64,000 bases of DNA from Pseudomonas sp. C1C7 (GTDB lineage: Bacteria > Pseudomonadota > Gammaproteobacteria > Pseudomonadales > Pseudomonadaceae), in assembly GCF_013359595.1 (NCBI RefSeq), contig NZ_JABFMP010000028.1, positions 38,031 to 102,030 on the forward strand. Direction: 5' to 3'. Under the pieces are notes generated by a model. That model was given only the letters and a program-made list of their open reading frames with translations. It was not told the origin of the DNA and searched no databases. A program made the position numbers and the translations under genes. How positions within the stretch are numbered: position 1 is the stretch's first letter; each line of letters starts with the position of its first letter. Shown here one piece after another: positions 33,412-41,537 of this stretch.

Positions 33412-34521
33412 TTAGTCGGATGTTGCTACTCCGTCCAACGCAGGGTAATCAACGTACCCAGCTGCACCACCGCCATAGAATGTTGAGCGGTCGTAATGGT
33501 TAAGTGGTGCCCCCATCTTTAGCCGCACGGGAAGGTCTGGGTTAGCGATGAACTGCCGACCAAACGCTACTGCGTCGGCATGGCGTGACACGATTGCCTG
33601 CTCTGCAGATTCCCCCGTGAACCCACCCGCCACCAACAACGTTCTCGGCCAGTAGGGGCGAAGTGCACCGATATCTTTCGGGGTATCAATCTCCATCGAG
33701 TTACCTTTGCGAGCTTCGATCAGGCTGACGTAGGCGATATCGAGTCGATCCAACTGAGTCAGGGCGTAGCTGTAGAGACCAATCGGGTCAGAGTCCCCTA
33801 CATCGTTGTATGTACCGAAAGGCATGAGCCGAACCCCCACTCGCTCTGCACCCCATACATCAACCACTGCCTGAGTAACTTCGAGCAGCAGGCGCGCCCT
33901 ATTTTCTACAGCGCCACCGTAGATATCGGTGCGGTGGTTAGATTTGCTGTCTAGGAACTGCTGGAGTAGATAGCCGTTCGCGGCATGCACCTCCACGCCA
34001 TCGAATCCTGCCGCCATCGCATTACGAGCCCCTTGTCGGTAGGCCTCGATGATTCCTGGGATTTCGTTGAGCTCCAGCGCACGAGGTGTCTCGTACGGGA
34101 CTGTCATCCATTCGGGTGTCAGAGAAACCTGATCAGTGATAGCGATCGCCGATGGCCCTACCGGCAGTACTCCACCAGGTTGGAAGCTGGAGTGGGAGGA
34201 GCGTCCAACGTGCCAGAGCTGAAGGAAAATGAGGCCACCTTTGGTATGGACTGCGTCAGTCACTTTCTTCCAACCAGCAATCTGCTCCGCGGAGTGAATG
34301 CCAGGTGTGGAGGGATAGCCTTGGCCATAAGGAGAGACCTGGGTCGCCTCTGAGATGATCAGGCCACCTTGGCTCGCACGTTGTGCGTAGTACTCAGGAG
34401 CCAGCTCATTAGGGACGTTTCCATCGGCTGCGCGCATGCGGGTCAATGGCGCCATAACTACTCGGTGAGAGAGCTTGTATGGGCCAAGTTTCATAGGTGA
34501 AAAGAGTGTTGGATAAGTCAT
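33412..34521 (-). CDS. Old-yellow-enzyme ene-reductase of the TetR regulon
   Basis: 369 residues, FMN barrel with H179, N182 (EVHAANGYLLQQF) and Y184, MAPLTRMRA at the FMN site and FGRQFIANPDLPVRLK at the phosphate end. It reduces electrophilic double bonds with NAD(P)H. It is only moderately similar to the paralogue at 10195-11292 and is lower in GC. Its promoter carries the perfect operator O3, so it should be derepressed together with the esterase and tetR. In E. coli the NemR-NemA pair has the same logic. Confidence 0.9.
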   Translation of the reverse strand: MTYPTLFSPMKLGPYKLSHRVVMAPLTRMRAADGNVPNELAPEYYAQRASQGGLIISEATQVSPYGQGYPSTPGIHSAEQIAGWKKVTDAVHTKGGLIFLQLWHVGRSSHSSFQPGGVLPVGPSAIAITDQVSLTPEWMTVPYETPRALELNEIPGIIEAYRQGARNAMAAGFDGVEVHAANGYLLQQFLDSKSNHRTDIYGGAVENRARLLLEVTQAVVDVWGAERVGVRLMPFGTYNDVGDSDPIGLYSYALTQLDRLDIAYVSLIEARKGNSMEIDTPKDIGALRPYWPRTLLVAGGFTGESAEQAIVSRHADAVAFGRQFIANPDLPVRLKMGAPLNHYDRSTFYGGGAAGYVDYPALDGVATSD

Positions 34522-34893
34522 CGGAAATATCTCTATTCAGGCGTATACCGCGCGGACAGCCGCGAGATCCAAGAAGGGGGCGGAGGCTCTGTTAAGCCTA
34601 TGGGTCTACCGTGCCTCAAAATAAGATGACCGGTCATCTTGATTACGTCAATGCCCTGATGACAAACGGACCAGCCTGTCGCTCACCGTCGTAGGTGTTT
34701 TGAAGCGCGTTGAGTGGCGCGATCGGGGTCGAAAATTTGAGATCGCCTGCCGAGCATTCGCATTTGTCCGCTTCTGGCCGTTTCCTGCCTGTGGTGACCG
34801 GCTGAAAACGACCCATGGCTGCCGGCCAACTTAAGCAAAAAATGGATGACAGCTGCCTGCAACTGGGCTGCGGGCGTTGAGCCATGAATGAGA
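34522..34893. other. Gene-free stretch upstream of the ene-reductase
   Basis: 372 bases. The first half holds the promoter and operator O3. The second half (34750-34850) contains CATTTGTCCGCTTCTGGCCG and neighbouring sequence found in similar form at 35885-35920, apparently part of the same dispersed border repeats. No coding frame is convincing. Confidence 0.5.
34623..34640 (-). promoter_or_regulatory. TetR operator O3 (in front of the ene-reductase)
   Basis: AAGATGACCGGTCATCTT, a perfect 18-base palindrome containing the same core as O1 and O2, 102 bases upstream of the ene-reductase start. Confidence 0.82.
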
Positions 34894-35694
34894 TCAGCGT
34901 GCCTTCTCGTCCATGACTTTGAACATGAGCCCGATGCCGATAGGGTCCTGGCAGTCTGGGGTCAGGGCCTGCATCTGTTTGAAATGGTCCCGCGCTTTCG
35001 GACTCTCAATATCGCCTTTGAAAGTAAGCAGGTAATAACCGTCTGCACGAAACTGTTCAAGACTCAGAGGCAGTGGCGCATAGAAATCCATCAGGGCAGT
35101 CAGCGGACGCTCACGGTTACGTGCGATCATCTTCTGCTCTTTGAAGCAGAAGGAGTTTATCGCTGGCAATGGGTAATAGTCGGAGTACGGATCGGGCTGT
35201 TCCAGAGCTTTGAGTAGCTGGTCCCGTAGTCGGAGAAGCTCTGGGTCATCGAACTTGAAGCGCTCGGACGCGTTTTCACAGTCACGCAATAGCATCACCG
35301 CGCCGGCCATTAAGCCCTGATCCGAGGCGTTCTGGTATAACGCGCAGGCTTCGGCGTGCCTCGACACAGAGTCCTGATTAGGCAATGTTTTACGACCTTC
35401 TTGCAGATTTGCCAGCAAGTAAGTGGCTACTGCATGCCCTCCTGCGCTCGCCTTGCGTAGTTCCCCCTCATAGGTTTGGATGTTTTGTGTCATCTCCAGC
35501 ACGGCTTGGGTCTGCTTTTGTTTATCGCTTCGTCCCGTTTTCTCCTGCTCGACTAACAGATTAATCCATTGCTGATTAGCTTCGGCCATCTGGATCGCGT
35601 GTTGAAAGGCTGCGTCGGTCTCGGCGGTAGTCGCGGCCTGTGCAGCGGTGCACAGTGCGAGACAGAATAACGGGATTGAAGGTCTCAGCGGCAA
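34894..35694 (-). CDS. Exported protein with Sel1/TPR-like helical body
   Basis: 266 residues starting at TTG 35694, with a strong AAGGAGG eight bases upstream. Signal peptide PLRPSIPLFCLALCTAAQAA. The mature part is helical, with ASAGGHAVATYLLANLQEGRK and CALYQNASDQGLMAGAVMLLRDC resembling one and a half Sel1/TPR units. Periplasmic protein-protein contacts are plausible. I do not recognise a named family. It is the last gene before the right border of the low-GC island. Confidence 0.6.
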   Translation of the reverse strand: MPLRPSIPLFCLALCTAAQAATTAETDAAFQHAIQMAEANQQWINLLVEQEKTGRSDKQKQTQAVLEMTQNIQTYEGELRKASAGGHAVATYLLANLQEGRKTLPNQDSVSRHAEACALYQNASDQGLMAGAVMLLRDCENASERFKFDDPELLRLRDQLLKALEQPDPYSDYYPLPAINSFCFKEQKMIARNRERPLTALMDFYAPLPLSLEQFRADGYYLLTFKGDIESPKARDHFKQMQALTPDCQDPIGIGLMFKVMDEKAR

Positions 35695-35950
35695 AGGTGT
35701 TTCCTCCTTGAATAGCCGTATAGGTCGTCGTCGCAGGAGGCATATGATGCCAAACTTTTGTCGTGATTGGACGCTTCCGACGTTTGCTTACAGGCAACAG
35801 TTAGACTTGGAGGAAGCTGACGCAATGTGGTTTTCCGCTCGGGTTCAACCGTTCGATGGAAACGATGCAGACTTGGGTCAACCGCCCGCTTCTGGCCGGT
35901 TGTTGCCTGTCGCCACCGGCAGCAATGGGCAATTCTTTGCCGATCTTGGC

Positions 35951-36005
35951 TACGAAGCGTGCTGGTCAGGTCGAATGCAAACGGGTGGTCAAGTGAAGTG
36001 CAATT
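35951..36005 (-). repeat. IS-end-like repeat, right border of the low-GC island
   Basis: On the minus strand: AATTGCACTTCACTTGACCA, then CCCGTTTGCATTCGACCTGA and CACGCTTCGTA. It is the inverted counterpart of 28101-28180. A further stretch at 35870-35940 (GCTTCTGGCCGGTTGTTGCC) belongs to the same kind of sequence. With a family A REP half at 36035-36068 this fills the 446-base gap after 35694. Confidence 0.65.
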
Positions 36006-36140
36006 TCGCAGCAGCTCCTGAATTGGAACACGTCCCCTGTAGGACCTGCCGCAGGCTGCGATCTTTTGGCAACGCTCGACACAAACGAGTCCATCGCAGA
36101 TCATCAAATGCCCCTCCAAGGATGCCCAGGGACGTATGCC

Positions 36141-36710
36141 ATGGATCACCTTCCGACACTCTTCACCGATCGTCTTGTACTCACGCCCCTCCAGCTGGAG
36201 GATGCCCCCATCATCCAGGAGCTGTTCCCCCAATGGGAGGTAGTCCGCTACCTGGATAGCCGCGTCCCATGGCCGTATCCAGAAGATGGAGCACTGGTCT
36301 ATGTGCGGGATATCGCCCTGCCTGCGATGACAGCGGGTCGCGAATGGCATTGGATGATCCGCATGCGCAACGATGCCGAATGCACCCTCGGCAGCATCAG
36401 TTTGTTTGAACAGCCTGGGAACAACAGAGGCTTCTGGCTTGCGCCGCAGTGGTGGGGAAAAGGCTATATGCGTGAAGCATGTCGGATCATCAACGCGTAT
36501 TGGTTCGAGACATTGTCGCGTCCAGTCATGCAGGTTCCCAAAGCGGTTGCCAACCACGCGTCCCGCAGGGTCTCAGAGCATGAGGGCATGCGGTTGGTGG
36601 GTGTGCGAGAAGGTAATTTTGTCTGCGGGTTGATGCGGGTCGAGGTTTGGGAGATGACACGTACGGAGTGGCTTTCGAATGGCATGAATCAGCCAAAACC
36701 CGAAATTTAG
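36141..36710 (+). CDS. GNAT acetyltransferase, RimJ/RimL type
   Basis: 189 residues from ATG 36141 with GGA nine bases upstream; a longer frame crosses repeat sequence. It has the RimJ-like opening FTDRLVLTPLQLEDAPIIQELF, a substrate segment GREWHWMIRMRNDAECTLGSISL and the acetyl-CoA loop APQWWGKGYMREACRIINAYWFE. It may acetylate a protein N-terminus, an amino acid or a drug. It sits just outside the island border and convergent with a LysR gene. Confidence 0.82.
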   Translation: MDHLPTLFTDRLVLTPLQLEDAPIIQELFPQWEVVRYLDSRVPWPYPEDGALVYVRDIALPAMTAGREWHWMIRMRNDAECTLGSISLFEQPGNNRGFWLAPQWWGKGYMREACRIINAYWFETLSRPVMQVPKAVANHASRRVSEHEGMRLVGVREGNFVCGLMRVEVWEMTRTEWLSNGMNQPKPEI

Positions 36711-36742
36711 AGTCTTTCCCCTGAAACAGGCTTACACCTGCC

Positions 36743-37657
36743 TCACCCAACCACCGGCGCATGCTCAGCCATCAATTCAATCACCCAATCGATAAACACC
36801 CGCACCTTGGCACTGACATGGCGATTCGGCGCAAACGCCAGGTACATCGGCATCGGCGCCATCTGCCAGTCCTCAAACAGCGGCAGCAACTCACCGCTGG
36901 CCAGGTGCGGTTTGGCCATGTACTGCGGTAGCCAGAGCATGCCCAGGCCCGCCAGGCCGGCGGCAAGGTAGGCATTGCCGTCGTCGACCGTCAGTTGCGG
37001 GCGGCCGTGGGCTTCGATGTGCTCCTCACCGCGCTGCATTGCGTAGGGCAAGGTTTTGCCGGTACGAAACCAGAGGAAGCCGACGGTGTGGTGTCGGCCC
37101 TCCTCCAGATCACGGGGATGCGCCGGCGTACCGAAGCGCTGCAAATAGCCGGGCGCGGCATAGATGCCGAGTTTCAAATCGCCCACATGCCTGGCCACCA
37201 GAGACTGATCGGTGATCTCGCCGCCACGCAGCACGCAGTCGACGTTTTCTCCAATGATGTCGACGATGCGATCGCTCACGCCCAGGGTCAGCTGAATTTC
37301 CGGATAACGCGCAAAGAACCTCGGCAGAGCCGGCATCAGCAGCATGCGCGCAAATGGGCTGGGCACATCCACCCGCAGCCGCCCGCGCGGTGTCAGCGAC
37401 GCGCTGGACAAGCTGGTCTCGGCATCGTCCATATCGACCAGAAGCCGCACGACGCGTTCGTAGTAGGCCGCGCCGTCGGCGGTGACATTGACCTTGCGTG
37501 TGGTGCGGTTGAGCAGGCGCACACGCAGCCTCGCTTCCAGTTGCTGAACGAGCTGCGTCACGGTGGTCTTGCTCATGTGCAGGGTGGCTGCGGCCTTGGT
37601 GAAACTGCCCGTTTCCACCACCCGGGCAAACGCCTGCATTGCATCGAAACGGTCCAT
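36743..37657 (-). CDS. LysR-family regulator next to RidA
   Basis: 304 residues from ATG 37657, preceded by AGAGG. HTH at 15-65 (GSFTKAAATLHMSKTTVTQLVQQLEARLRVRLLNRTTRK) and an effector domain of the CrgA-like branch. The frame is open far upstream but only through RidA antisense sequence, so that extension is rejected. Divergent from ridA at 37799 with a 141-base shared region, it probably controls that gene. Confidence 0.85.
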   Translation of the reverse strand: MDRFDAMQAFARVVETGSFTKAAATLHMSKTTVTQLVQQLEARLRVRLLNRTTRKVNVTADGAAYYERVVRLLVDMDDAETSLSSASLTPRGRLRVDVPSPFARMLLMPALPRFFARYPEIQLTLGVSDRIVDIIGENVDCVLRGGEITDQSLVARHVGDLKLGIYAAPGYLQRFGTPAHPRDLEEGRHHTVGFLWFRTGKTLPYAMQRGEEHIEAHGRPQLTVDDGNAYLAAGLAGLGMLWLPQYMAKPHLASGELLPLFEDWQMAPMPMYLAFAPNRHVSAKVRVFIDWVIELMAEHAPVVG

Positions 37658-37681
37658 TTCACGCCTCTCTCGGGTCTGGAT

Positions 37682-37700
37682 TGTTTGGATTGTACAAACA
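37682..37700. promoter_or_regulatory. Candidate LysR operator
   Basis: TGTTTG-GATTGTA-CAAACA, a six-base inverted repeat with a seven-base gap inside the divergent LysR/ridA region, 25 bases upstream of the LysR start. Fits an autoregulatory LysR site. Confidence 0.5.
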
Positions 37701-37798
37701 GTCATGACCAGAGCTGCCCGTTTATTGAGGTCGGCGGCCTTTTTTATAGTGGCCTCACCGTAAACACCGGGCCGCGATGGCCCTGAAGGATGTAAGCA

Positions 37799-38197
37799 AT
37801 GACTAGCAAACGTGATGTTGTTTTCCCGCCTGACCGCCATGCGCTGTACGAGCTGCACCGCTACTCGCCGGCGATTCGCTCCAACGGTTTTCTGTTCGTA
37901 TCCGGTCAGGTGGGCAGCCGCAAGGATGGCTCGGCCGAGCCGGACCTTGCGGCACAGGTTCGCTTGGCCTTTGCCAACCTGAACGCGATTTTGGCCGAGG
38001 CCGGCGGTAGTTTCGAGGATGTGGTCGACACGACGATCTTCATGGTCGACCCCGACTCGACATTCGAAACCATCTGGGAAGTGGCGGCCGAGTATTGGGG
38101 CGAAGCGCCCTATCCGACGGTGACCGCTATCGGCGTGACCTGGCTGTCGGGCTTCGACTTCGAGATCAAGGTGATCGCCAAGCTGCCGGGCCTGTAG
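37799..38197 (+). CDS. RidA/YjgF-family imine deaminase-like protein (first)
   Basis: 132 residues: YSPAIRSNGFLFVSGQVGSRKDG, LAFANLNAILAEAGGSFEDVVDTTIFMVD and PYPTVTAIGVTWLSGFDFEIKVIAKL. The trimeric family hydrolyses reactive 2-imino/enamino acids; the arginine that marks active RidA (R105 in E. coli, within R-x-x-V-x-V) is replaced here around V-T-A-I-G-V-T-W, so it is one of the Rid subgroups without proven deaminase activity. A family B REP doublet begins at its stop. Confidence 0.82.
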   Translation: MTSKRDVVFPPDRHALYELHRYSPAIRSNGFLFVSGQVGSRKDGSAEPDLAAQVRLAFANLNAILAEAGGSFEDVVDTTIFMVDPDSTFETIWEVAAEYWGEAPYPTVTAIGVTWLSGFDFEIKVIAKLPGL

Positions 38198-38286
38198 GAG
38201 CGAAGCTTGCTCGCGAAAGCGGTTCATCAGACGCCATCGGTGTGGACTGGCAGACCGTCTTCGCGGGCAAGCCTCGCTCCTACAGG
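38195..38286. repeat. REP doublet (family B)
   Basis: TGTAGGAGCGAAGCTTGCTC and the closing GCAAGCCTCGCTCCTACA in inverted orientation between the convergent RidA and ABC permease genes. Confidence 0.85.
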
Positions 38287-38340
38287 GCAGGCATTGAACC
38301 GCTCCCACAGGGTATTGTGGTGCGGCTGAGAGCGATGGAC

Positions 38341-38991
38341 TCAGGACCGCCGCGTCTTGTGCTCCAGCAACCGCACTCCCAGCGACAGCGGATAACACAA
38401 CGCAAAGTAGATCGCGCCCACCAGGATGTAGATTTCCAGTGGCATGAAGTACACCGAGCTCAAGTCCTGCGCCCGCAGCATCAAGTCCGGTGCGGCGATC
38501 AGCGAGGCGACCGAGGTGTCCTTGAGCAGCGAAATGGCGACGTTGCCGATGGGTGCCAGGACGATGCGGATGGCCTGGGGCAGCACCACCCAGCGCAGCA
38601 CCTTGAGCCGTGGCATTCCGATGGCTTTTGCCGCTTCCACCTGCCCTTTGGGCACTGCCTCCAGCCCCGCCCGATAAATCTCCGCCAGATACGCCGCCGC
38701 ATTGAGCCCAAGGCCAATCATCGCCGCCTGGAACGAGCTGAACTGCACGCCGATTTCGGTCAGGCTGAAATAGACGATGAACAGTTGCACCAGCGCCGGT
38801 GTTCCCCGGAACAACTCGATGTAGCCCAGCGCCAGCCTGCGCAATGACCGGCTGCTGGACAACCGCGCCAGCGCCACCAGCAGCCCGACGATCAAGCCGA
38901 TCACCAGCGCGCCAAACGCCAGTTGCAAGGTAGCCCAGGCCGCCGCAAGGAACTCGACATGGGTGGCTTCCCACAGTTCGCCGTAGCCCAT
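38341..38991 (-). CDS. Polar amino-acid ABC permease (second)
   Basis: 216 residues of the HisM/GltK type with five membrane helices, the entry LFRGTPALVQLFIVYF and the coupling loop QVEAAKAIGMPRLKVLRWVVLPQA. It lies one base after the first permease gene, so the pair should form a heterodimer. It is the last gene of the four-gene importer operon reading leftwards from 41435. Confidence 0.9.
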   Translation of the reverse strand: MGYGELWEATHVEFLAAAWATLQLAFGALVIGLIVGLLVALARLSSSRSLRRLALGYIELFRGTPALVQLFIVYFSLTEIGVQFSSFQAAMIGLGLNAAAYLAEIYRAGLEAVPKGQVEAAKAIGMPRLKVLRWVVLPQAIRIVLAPIGNVAISLLKDTSVASLIAAPDLMLRAQDLSSVYFMPLEIYILVGAIYFALCYPLSLGVRLLEHKTRRS

Positions 38992-38992
38992 A

Positions 38993-39673
38993 TCAGTTCT
39001 CCTTGACGACTTTGAGGCGGCGTTCGGTGCGCGCCGCCCAGTGGGACAGCACCAGACTCAGCACCAGGTAAATCATCGCCAGCAAAAAGTAGATGAGGTT
39101 GGTCTGGTAGGTCTCGCTGACCAGCATCTTCGCCTTGAACGTCAGCTCCGGCACCGCGGCGGCGGAGGCCAGCGAGGTGTCCTTGAGCAGGCCGATGGCG
39201 AAGTTGGCCATCCCCGGAATCGCCACCTTGAACGCCTGGGGCAACACGATCAGGCGCAGCGCCACGGCGCGGGTCATGCCGATGGAAAACGCCGCCTCGC
39301 TTTGCCCGCGATCGATGGTGCGGATGCTCGCGCGGAACACCTCCGACAGAATCGCCGCACCGTTGAGCCCGAAACCGATGATCGCTGCACCGATCGCCGG
39401 CAGGGTGATGCCGATGTAGGTCAGCCCGAAGTACAGGATGAACAACTGGGTCAGGATCGGAACGTTGCGGAAGATCTCCAGGTACACACTGGCGATCAGG
39501 CTCAGGAGGCGACTGCGCGACAACCGCATCAACGCCAGACAGAACCCCAGCAGCGCCGCCACGACGAACGCCGCGGCGGTCAGGCCAACCGTGGTCAATG
39601 CGCCCATGCCCAGCACGTTCAGAAAGTACGGCAGCAGTTCGATGGCCTTGTGCAGTGCGGTAGTATCGAACAT
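38993..39673 (-). CDS. Polar amino-acid ABC permease (first)
   Basis: 226 residues with the same fold: EIFRNVPILTQLFILYFGL and the coupling loop QSEAAFSIGMTRAVALRLIVLPQA. Three bases separate it from the ATPase gene upstream. Together with its partner it forms the membrane channel of the importer. Confidence 0.9.
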   Translation of the reverse strand: MFDTTALHKAIELLPYFLNVLGMGALTTVGLTAAAFVVAALLGFCLALMRLSRSRLLSLIASVYLEIFRNVPILTQLFILYFGLTYIGITLPAIGAAIIGFGLNGAAILSEVFRASIRTIDRGQSEAAFSIGMTRAVALRLIVLPQAFKVAIPGMANFAIGLLKDTSLASAAAVPELTFKAKMLVSETYQTNLIYFLLAMIYLVLSLVLSHWAARTERRLKVVKEN

Positions 39674-39676
39674 CGA

Positions 39677-40453
39677 TCAATGCTCCTGCACGGCGCGGAT
39701 AAAGGAGCGGGTCCGTTCCACCTGGCTCTCGCGGAAAATCTGCCGGGGTGGTCCCTGTTCGACGATGTTGCCGTCGGCCATGAAGATCACCTGATCGGAC
39801 ACGCTCTCGGCGAAGCTCATTTCGTGGGTCACGATGATCATCGTCATGCCCTCCTCCGCCAGCTTGCGCATTACCCCCAGCACCTCCCCCACCAGTTCCG
39901 GGTCGAGGGCCGAGGTGGCTTCATCGAACAGCATCAGCTTGGGTCGCATCGCCAGTGCGCGGGCGATGGCGATGCGTTGCTGCTGCCCGCCCGAGAGCTG
40001 TTCCGGAAAGGCATCGCGCTTGGCGAACATGCCGACCTTGTTCAGCAGATCCTCAGCCATCGCCACCGCTTCGGCACGCTCGCGCGCCTGGACCTTGAGC
40101 GGCCCGAGGATGATGTTTTCCAGCACCGACAGATGCGGGAACAGGTTGAAGCGCTGGAACACCATGCCGATTTCCGCACGCATCCGCGCCAGTTCCTTAT
40201 CGCTCATGGGCACCTTGCGGGTGCCCACCAGCCGTTGCCCGATCAGTTCGTTATCGATGTAGATATCGCCCTTGGTCGGTTCCTCCAGGTAATTCACGCA
40301 GCGCAGCAAGGTGGTCTTGCCCGAGCCGCTGGGGCCGATCAGCGAGATCTTCTGGCCCTGCTGCACATTGAGGTCGATGCCCTTGAGCACTTCCAGGCTG
40401 CCGAAGGACTTGTGCAGCCCCTCGATGCGTACCAGTGGAGTTGATTCAGCCAT
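39677..40453 (-). CDS. Polar amino-acid ABC ATPase
   Basis: 258 residues: Walker A GPSGSGKTT, Q-loop QRFNLFPH, signature LSGGQQQRIAIARAL, Walker B LMLFDEATSALDPE, switch histidine VTHEMSFA. It follows the binding-protein gene by 16 bases and drives the two permeases downstream. Confidence 0.92.
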   Translation of the reverse strand: MAESTPLVRIEGLHKSFGSLEVLKGIDLNVQQGQKISLIGPSGSGKTTLLRCVNYLEEPTKGDIYIDNELIGQRLVGTRKVPMSDKELARMRAEIGMVFQRFNLFPHLSVLENIILGPLKVQARERAEAVAMAEDLLNKVGMFAKRDAFPEQLSGGQQQRIAIARALAMRPKLMLFDEATSALDPELVGEVLGVMRKLAEEGMTMIIVTHEMSFAESVSDQVIFMADGNIVEQGPPRQIFRESQVERTRSFIRAVQEH

Positions 40454-40469
40454 GCGCCCGCTCCTCTAT

Positions 40470-41435
40470 TCAGGCAAACGCCTGGCTGAAATCACGGGCC
40501 GGGTGCTCGAACGGGCCGATCACGTTGCCCTTGTCGTCGCGATCGACGCCGATACGCGGGTTCTTCGCCGGTGGTACCAGGTAGTCGGGGTTCTTGATGC
40601 CGTACTTGGCCAGGATCGGCTTGATCTGATCGGTCGCCTTCAGCCAGCGCACGCCCTGGTTCACCCCGTCGAACAGGTCCTGGTTCTGCGGATGCACGCC
40701 CCAGATCGCCTCGAACTTGGCGGTCAGGCTGGGGAATTTCTCGTCGTAGGCCATGGGGATCTGTTTGAGCTTGAGGCTCGGGTCCTGAAGGATCATGTAG
40801 TCGATGGTCGGTGCATCGAGCACGGCAAAATCCAGGCGTCCGGCGCGCACGTCACGCAGGCAGGAGTCGGTGTTGTCGTAGAGTTTGACCTCCTTCACGC
40901 CCTCGATTTTCTTCATGTCGGGAATGGTGAAATAGCCGGTGATGGCGCCGATGGTGCGGCCCTTCACATCGTTGACCGTGATCGAGGTGTCGAACGGTTC
41001 GCTGTCCCGCATGATCACGTAGGCGCCGGTGTAGAACACCGGGTCGGTCAGCAGCAGGATTTTCGAGCGCATCGGGTTCCAGGCGAAGTTGCCGCCGAAC
41101 CAGTCGGCGCGCCCGGACCGCACCGCCTCGACCACCGCCGGGAAGCCCATGGTCAGCACATCGAGTTTCAGCTCCAGGCGATCGGCGATGAGCTTTAGCA
41201 GTTCAAGGTCAGTGCCGATCGGCACGCCTTCGCGCAGCGCGCCCAGGGGCATGTCGCCCAGGCACGCGGCGGTCAGATAACCGGGCCGCACGGTCTTGAT
41301 CGGCTTGTCGGCCGCGAAGGCGAAGGACACCGGTCCCATGGCGCTGGCGGCCAATGCGGCGAGTGAACCGTAGCCGGCCGCCTTGAGCAGGCCGCGGCGG
41401 GAGAAACCCTGGGTATCGAACTTGAAGTCGGACAT
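40470..41435 (-). CDS. Periplasmic binding protein with Tat signal
   Basis: 321 residues. The N-terminus has the twin-arginine pattern FSRRGLLKAAGYGSLAALAA, so the protein is exported folded. The mature part is a type II solute-binding fold (DLELLKLIADRLELKLDVLTMGFPAVVEAVRSGRADWFGGNFAW). Use of the Tat route for an amino-acid-binding protein is uncommon. The ligand is probably an amino acid used by the linked flavoprotein at 44737. Confidence 0.87.
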   Translation of the reverse strand: MSDFKFDTQGFSRRGLLKAAGYGSLAALAASAMGPVSFAFAADKPIKTVRPGYLTAACLGDMPLGALREGVPIGTDLELLKLIADRLELKLDVLTMGFPAVVEAVRSGRADWFGGNFAWNPMRSKILLLTDPVFYTGAYVIMRDSEPFDTSITVNDVKGRTIGAITGYFTIPDMKKIEGVKEVKLYDNTDSCLRDVRAGRLDFAVLDAPTIDYMILQDPSLKLKQIPMAYDEKFPSLTAKFEAIWGVHPQNQDLFDGVNQGVRWLKATDQIKPILAKYGIKNPDYLVPPAKNPRIGVDRDDKGNVIGPFEHPARDFSQAFA

Positions 41436-41537
41436 AGATCACCTATTGGCAAATTTATTGTTTTTGACCGGTACAAGCCTTGTTGCTGATGCGCCGTCCC
41501 TGGCGTGGTGGGTTCTTCTACTGATGTTTCCCGGGAT

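Noticed and set aside
36743..38974. A 743-codon reading of the LysR gene at 36743
   Set aside because: The extra N-terminal part is antisense to ridA and the ABC permease; the family start MDRFDAMQAF with AGAGG upstream lies at 37657.
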